From: Clostridiales bacterium
GTDB taxonomy: Bacteria > Bacillota > Clostridia > Oscillospirales > Oscillospiraceae
Assembly: GCA_004553545.1 (NCBI GenBank)
Contig: SFLD01000016.1
Coordinates: 1 to 33,814, forward strand
Length of the DNA: 33,814 bases
Direction of reading: 5' to 3'
In this document: positions 30,716 to 33,814 of the stretch, piece after piece
Layout: each line of letters begins with the position of its first letter
Numbering within the stretch: position 1 is the first letter of the stretch
Notes under the pieces: model-generated
What the model saw: only the letters and a program-made list of their open reading frames with translations
The model's database searches: none
What the model was told of the DNA's origin: nothing
Made by a program: the position numbers and the translations under genes

Positions 30716-31630
30716 TCATTCCTCCACGGCGGACTGGAGCAGCAGGGTCTTCACCTTCCGCTCCACCGCCAGGCGCTGGAGGCTCTGGGCGATGGAGGCG
30801 TCGTCCCAGGCGGCGGGCATGTCCGCCTCGCTCTCATAGCCGTAGGTCTGGAGCCAGAGCTGTCTGCAGTTTTCCAGGTCCCCCTCCGTGAGGCTCAGTC
30901 CGGCGTCCCGCCAGATGGCCCAGAGGACCATGTCCTCCTTCACGGCGGCCTCGGCGTCCGCCCGGCAGCGCTCCGGCAGCTCCTCCTCCGTGATCTGGAA
31001 GAAGGCCTGAAGGTAATCGTCCAGGCTCATCTGATACTGCCGGGCGAAGGCCTCATACAGTTCCCGATAGTCCTCCTCATAGCGGAGGAGCTCCTTCTCC
31101 GGGTATTGGAGCACCTCACTCTCCCCCACCACGATGTCCCAGAGGGCGCTCTCATTCCGGTCCCGGTAGGCCGAGAGGTCCAGCAGCAGGATGTGGGCCG
31201 TGACTTCCACGGCCCGCCCGGCGTAGTCGGGATTGCCGTAATCCGCCGGGAAACGGAGCTCCATCTCCACGGTCTCATCCACGCTGCGACCCACGAGACC
31301 CTCGTCAAAGCCCTCCAGGAAGCCGGAATCCCCCACGGTGATGGTGTCGATGCCCTCGCTGGGCTCCTCCACCCCGTCAATGTCCAGCCGCAGCTCCAGT
31401 GTCACGGTATCGCCCCACTGGACGTCGCTGCGCCCCGGGTCCCCCAGGGGGGTGTAGCGGATGCCGGTGTAGTCCCGGAGCTTCAGATACTCCCCCAGGT
31501 CGTAGTCATAGGGCTGCCCCACCAGGGCCACGGTCTCCTCCCCGGCAGAGGCGGAGCCATCCCCCGCCGTGCCGCAGCCGCTCAAAAGCAGGACCAGTCC
31601 CAGCAGCAGCGCCAGCCATTTCCTTCCCAT
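30716..31630 (-). CDS. trigger-factor-like peptidyl-prolyl isomerase lipoprotein
   Basis: 304 residues. A signal sequence ends in the lipobox LSGC (Cys19), so the protein is tethered outside the membrane. Residues ~60-150 form an FKBP-like domain in trigger-factor style (GDTVTLELRLDIDG, then FLEGFDEGLVG, FPADYGNPDYAG, VTAHI). A helical C-terminal region to 304 resembles the substrate-cradling arms of trigger factor. It probably helps exported proteins fold at the cell surface, a role more often filled by PrsA-type lipoproteins. GGGAGGGAGAGAGG precedes the ATG at 31630. It is monocistronic; no clear promoter was found in the short upstream gap. Confidence 0.85.
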   Translation of the reverse strand: MGRKWLALLLGLVLLLSGCGTAGDGSASAGEETVALVGQPYDYDLGEYLKLRDYTGIRYTPLGDPGRSDVQWGDTVTLELRLDIDGVEEPSEGIDTITVGDSGFLEGFDEGLVGRSVDETVEMELRFPADYGNPDYAGRAVEVTAHILLLDLSAYRDRNESALWDIVVGESEVLQYPEKELLRYEEDYRELYEAFARQYQMSLDDYLQAFFQITEEELPERCRADAEAAVKEDMVLWAIWRDAGLSLTEGDLENCRQLWLQTYGYESEADMPAAWDDASIAQSLQRLAVERKVKTLLLQSAVEE

Positions 31631-31708
31631 GCCTCTCTCCCTCCCCGCCCCCAGGGCGGTGTTTTTTCTCAGTGTACCACAGTCCCGTCCCCTTGGGAAG
31701 ACGGGAAA

Positions 31709-31736
31709 GGGCCCGGCAGCTCCCGCCGCCGGGCCC
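31709..31736 (-). terminator. terminator of the acid phosphatase gene
   Basis: Perfect 9-bp stem GGGCCCGGC / GCCGGGCCC with a 10-base loop, followed on the minus strand by a weak T-tract (CTTTCCC). It lies 15 bases past the stop. Confidence 0.7.
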
Positions 31737-31750
31737 TGATCGCGCGTTCC

Positions 31751-32998
31751 TTACTTGTAGAGGTTCCAGGCGGCAGTGGCGCTGTTGGTGTAGTCGAAGG
31801 TCTCCAGCAGCTTCAGATAGCCATAGGCGCCGGCGGCGTTGATGGAGCTGCCGTAGATGGCGTTGGGCAGGATGATCCACTCGGTGCCCCACTTGTCCAT
31901 GTTGTCGATGGCCTTCTGGACCCGGTCCACAGCGTCCCCGGAGAAGATGGTGCTGATGTCGTTGAGGTCGTCGCCGCAGAACATGGCGATGTAGTGCTCG
32001 TCGATGTCAAAGGTGCCGGGGTGGCGGGTGGACTCGTTGGTCCGTTCCCCGGTGGGATAGGCCTTAGCGCCGTTGGCGATGGCATCCCGGATGGGCTGCT
32101 TGTTGGAGCCGTTGAGCTTGTTGTCGTTGGTGATGAGGTGGGCGTCGGCGTTGATGGGGAAGCCCAGCTTGGTCATGGAGTCGTAGGAGATGTCGTAGAA
32201 GGTCTTGCCGAAGACATCATAGGTGGAGGTGCCGATGACGGTTCCGTCGGCCTTCTTGTAGCCGTCCTTGCCGTCGTAGCCGCCCTTGCTGTCCTTCTGG
32301 CCCACCTTGTAGCCCTGGTCATAGCGGTTGGTGACATAGAAGAACTCAATGCCGTTGTCCACGCAGTACTTCACGAACTCCACCGCGCCGGGCAGGGCGG
32401 TGCAGCCCTCGCTCATGACGAAGCGCGCGAAGGCGGCGTTGTTCCAGTCGCCGTTCTTGCCGACCACGTTGGCGGTGTAGTGGACGCCGTCCACCAGGGT
32501 GTCGTCGATGTCGCTGAAGACAGCCACCCGCTTGCCGTCCTTGAAGAGCTTTCCCTTCTCCAGGGTGAAGCCGTCGGTGCCGGCCTTGGCCTTGGCCACC
32601 ATCTCATCCACGTTGCGCTTGCCGATGTTGAAGGCCTGCATCATGAGGCCGTGGCACTCGGCGGACATCTGCCAGACCGCCGCGCCCACCATGTTCTCAT
32701 AGGCGGCCACGGGGGAATAGACGCCCACCTTCTTCTCCATGCCGGTGATGACGGCGGTGCGGGTGGCGGAGTCCCAGGCGATCTTGGCGCCGAAGCCCTC
32801 GGCCAGGGCACGGGCGCCCACCATGGTGTAGCCGTCCTCAGAGATCCAGATGGAGCCCTTGGGCACATCGATGGCCTTGCCGTCCACGGAGATCTTCACG
32901 TCCTCCGTCCGGATGGTGGTGTTGGCGGCGGAGGCGCTGACGCTGAGGCTGAACATCATCGCCAGGGTCAGGACTGCCGCTAATACGCGTTTTCTCAT
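31751..32998 (-). CDS. secreted HAD-type acid phosphatase with copper-amine-oxidase-N-like domain
   Basis: 415 residues. A Sec signal peptide (1-25, ending SASA) is followed by a domain at about 27-88 resembling the copper amine oxidase N-terminal repeat (VKISVDGKAIDV, then YTMVGARALAEGFGAKI and AVITGM), common as a surface-binding module in Clostridia. The C-terminal part is a HAD phosphatase of the class B / e(P4) type: motif I DIDDT (Asp163, Asp165), motif II near Thr223 in FFYVTNR, a lysine in the NDNK region (~294), and motif IV GDDLND (342-347). It likely strips phosphate from nucleotides outside the cell. GGAGG lies 8 bases before the ATG. The promoter is at 33091-33119. Confidence 0.88.
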   Translation of the reverse strand: MRKRVLAAVLTLAMMFSLSVSASAANTTIRTEDVKISVDGKAIDVPKGSIWISEDGYTMVGARALAEGFGAKIAWDSATRTAVITGMEKKVGVYSPVAAYENMVGAAVWQMSAECHGLMMQAFNIGKRNVDEMVAKAKAGTDGFTLEKGKLFKDGKRVAVFSDIDDTLVDGVHYTANVVGKNGDWNNAAFARFVMSEGCTALPGAVEFVKYCVDNGIEFFYVTNRYDQGYKVGQKDSKGGYDGKDGYKKADGTVIGTSTYDVFGKTFYDISYDSMTKLGFPINADAHLITNDNKLNGSNKQPIRDAIANGAKAYPTGERTNESTRHPGTFDIDEHYIAMFCGDDLNDISTIFSGDAVDRVQKAIDNMDKWGTEWIILPNAIYGSSINAAGAYGYLKLLETFDYTNSATAAWNLYK

Positions 32999-33090
32999 TC
33001 TGTTTTCCTCCTCGTTCTTTTTCGGTTTCCCTCAACTTGGCGGCGCCGGAGGGTCCCTCACGGGGCGGGGCCCCGGTCCCGCTTTCTCCC

Positions 33091-33120
33091 ATTGTAATGC
33101 CTTTCATTAATCTTTACAAT
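33091..33120. promoter_or_regulatory. symmetric promoter of the acid phosphatase gene
   Basis: Minus: -35 TTGTAA (33119-33114), 17-bp spacer, -10 TACAAT (33096-33091). Because ATTGTAA (33091-33097) and TTACAAT (33114-33120) are exact inverted repeats, the plus strand also reads TTGTAA (33092-33097), 17 bp, TACAAT (33115-33120). The minus direction leads to the phosphatase; the plus direction leads to no gene. Confidence 0.6.
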
Positions 33121-33241
33121 ATCAAAACAGCATTTCCCGCTTTTCTGTGAAAAACGAACAAAAAACCTTCCGGAATTTAGCAATCATTGCCAGACATCTC
33201 TTTTTCAGTGTACCTCACCGGACATCTCCCCGTTTGAACGG

Positions 33242-33276
33242 AAAAAGGACCCCGCCGTCCTCACGGCGGGGTCCTT
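33242..33276 (-). terminator. terminator of pncB
   Basis: Perfect 14-bp stem AAGGACCCCGCCGT / ACGGCGGGGTCCTT with a CCTC loop and five T's on the minus strand, 12 bases past the pncB stop. Confidence 0.92.
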
Positions 33277-33288
33277 CCGGGAACTTTT

Positions 33289-33814
33289 TCAGCTGTTCTT
33301 CCGCAGCAGCTCTTCCTTGATGGTCCAGAGCCGGAGGGAGAGGTCCACGTAGTAGTTGTGGGGGTTCTCAAAGCGCTTCACGCTGTCCCAGAGGGTCTCC
33401 ACCTGCTCCTCGCAGTAGCGCTGGATCTCCTGCAGGCCGGGGCGCTGGTACACCAGCTGCCCGCCCCGGTAGATGGTCCGCAGCAGGGGCACGGCCCGGT
33501 AGTTCTCCAGGGTCTTGCGCTTCCAGGTGGCCTCGGGGTCAAAGAGCTCCAGAGGCAGGGTGTCGTCCACCACCTCGTCATAGACGGCGATGTAGTCCGC
33601 CTCCGCCTTGCCGGTCTCCCGGTCGAAGAGGCGGTAGACCTTCTTGAAGTGGGGGTTGGTGATCTTGGTGACGTTCTCGCTGAGCTTGATCCTGGGGACG
33701 ATCTGTCCCTTCTCATCCTCCACGGCGGCCAGCTTGTAGACCCCGCCGAAGACAGGCTCGCTGCGGGCGGTGATGAGCCGCTCGCCCACGCCGAACATGT
33801 CCACTTTGGCCCCC
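33289..33814 (-). CDS. pncB: nicotinate phosphoribosyltransferase, C-terminal part
   Basis: The gene enters from the right edge; the visible 174 residues begin AKVDMFGVGERLITARSEPV, the conserved text after the catalytic barrel of NAPRTase, and run to LRKNS. The enzyme joins nicotinate and PRPP, with ATP, to make nicotinate mononucleotide for NAD salvage in the cytoplasm. FGGVYKL and the C-terminal helical extension with VDLSLRLW are typical of the bacterial long form. It ends at TAA and a strong terminator follows. The start and the active-site half lie beyond the window. Confidence 0.92.
   Translation of the reverse strand, partial: GAKVDMFGVGERLITARSEPVFGGVYKLAAVEDEKGQIVPRIKLSENVTKITNPHFKKVYRLFDRETGKAEADYIAVYDEVVDDTLPLELFDPEATWKRKTLENYRAVPLLRTIYRGGQLVYQRPGLQEIQRYCEEQVETLWDSVKRFENPHNYYVDLSLRLWTIKEELLRKNS

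Noticed and set aside
33242..33276. Inverted repeat as a possible insertion-sequence end
   Set aside because: The perfect stem, tetraloop and U-tail directly after pncB are those of an intrinsic terminator.

Overview
The window is GC-rich DNA from a Gram-positive anaerobe, most likely a gut member of the Clostridia close to Oscillospiraceae. This placement is inferred from strong GGAGG ribosome binding sites, lipobox lipoproteins, an SLH-anchored surface protein, sigma-A type promoters, many short U-tailed hairpin terminators and a phosphoketolase. No rRNA, CRISPR array, intact transposase or integrase was seen.

Layout. 1-2134: end of purA and complete purB (AMP branch of purine synthesis). 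2156-5128: small uncharacterised genes and a GNAT acetyltransferase, with divergent promoters that share their -35 bases. 5163-7700: phosphoketolase with a strong promoter and a cre-like palindrome. 7787-14572: a divergon in which an XRE-type regulator faces a lipoprotein gene and a 1447-residue secreted protein (beta-helix-like repeats, class 3 lipase-like domain, three SLH repeats). 14573-18511: a LysR regulator and a response regulator/histidine kinase pair. 18620-19085: about 465 bases with no convincing gene but several perfect hairpins. 19086-19937: a metallo-beta-lactamase-fold hydrolase.

From about 20.1 to 27.9 kb the texture changes: more A/T at codon third positions, AT-rich consensus promoters, overlapping small genes, and gene decay. 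It holds a GNAT, a membrane-anchored protein split by an in-frame TAA, a minimal kinase-like protein, a DUF3795 protein, a CPBP protease, tiny membrane proteins (one frameshifted), an isochorismatase-like hydrolase, a KTR zinc-ribbon protein, a TetR regulator, a frameshifted MerR regulator and a divergent aldo/keto reductase. It ends at a scarred stretch beside tRNA-Gln(CUG). I read it as an accessory island, although no att repeat or integrase was found.

From 28.1 kb the core-like texture returns: TtcA-family tRNA thiolase, cardiolipin synthase, a trigger-factor-like PPIase lipoprotein, a secreted HAD acid phosphatase with a copper-amine-oxidase-N-like domain, and the 3' part of nicotinate phosphoribosyltransferase. 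The most unusual items are the SLH/lipase surface module with its own regulator, the structured non-coding block at 18.6-19.1 kb, the MerR/AKR divergon (19-bp spacer, abutting -10 boxes, damaged regulator), the TAA-split membrane protein, the hairpin that hides a ribosome binding site at 2.36 kb, and a dyad-symmetric two-way promoter at 33.1 kb.
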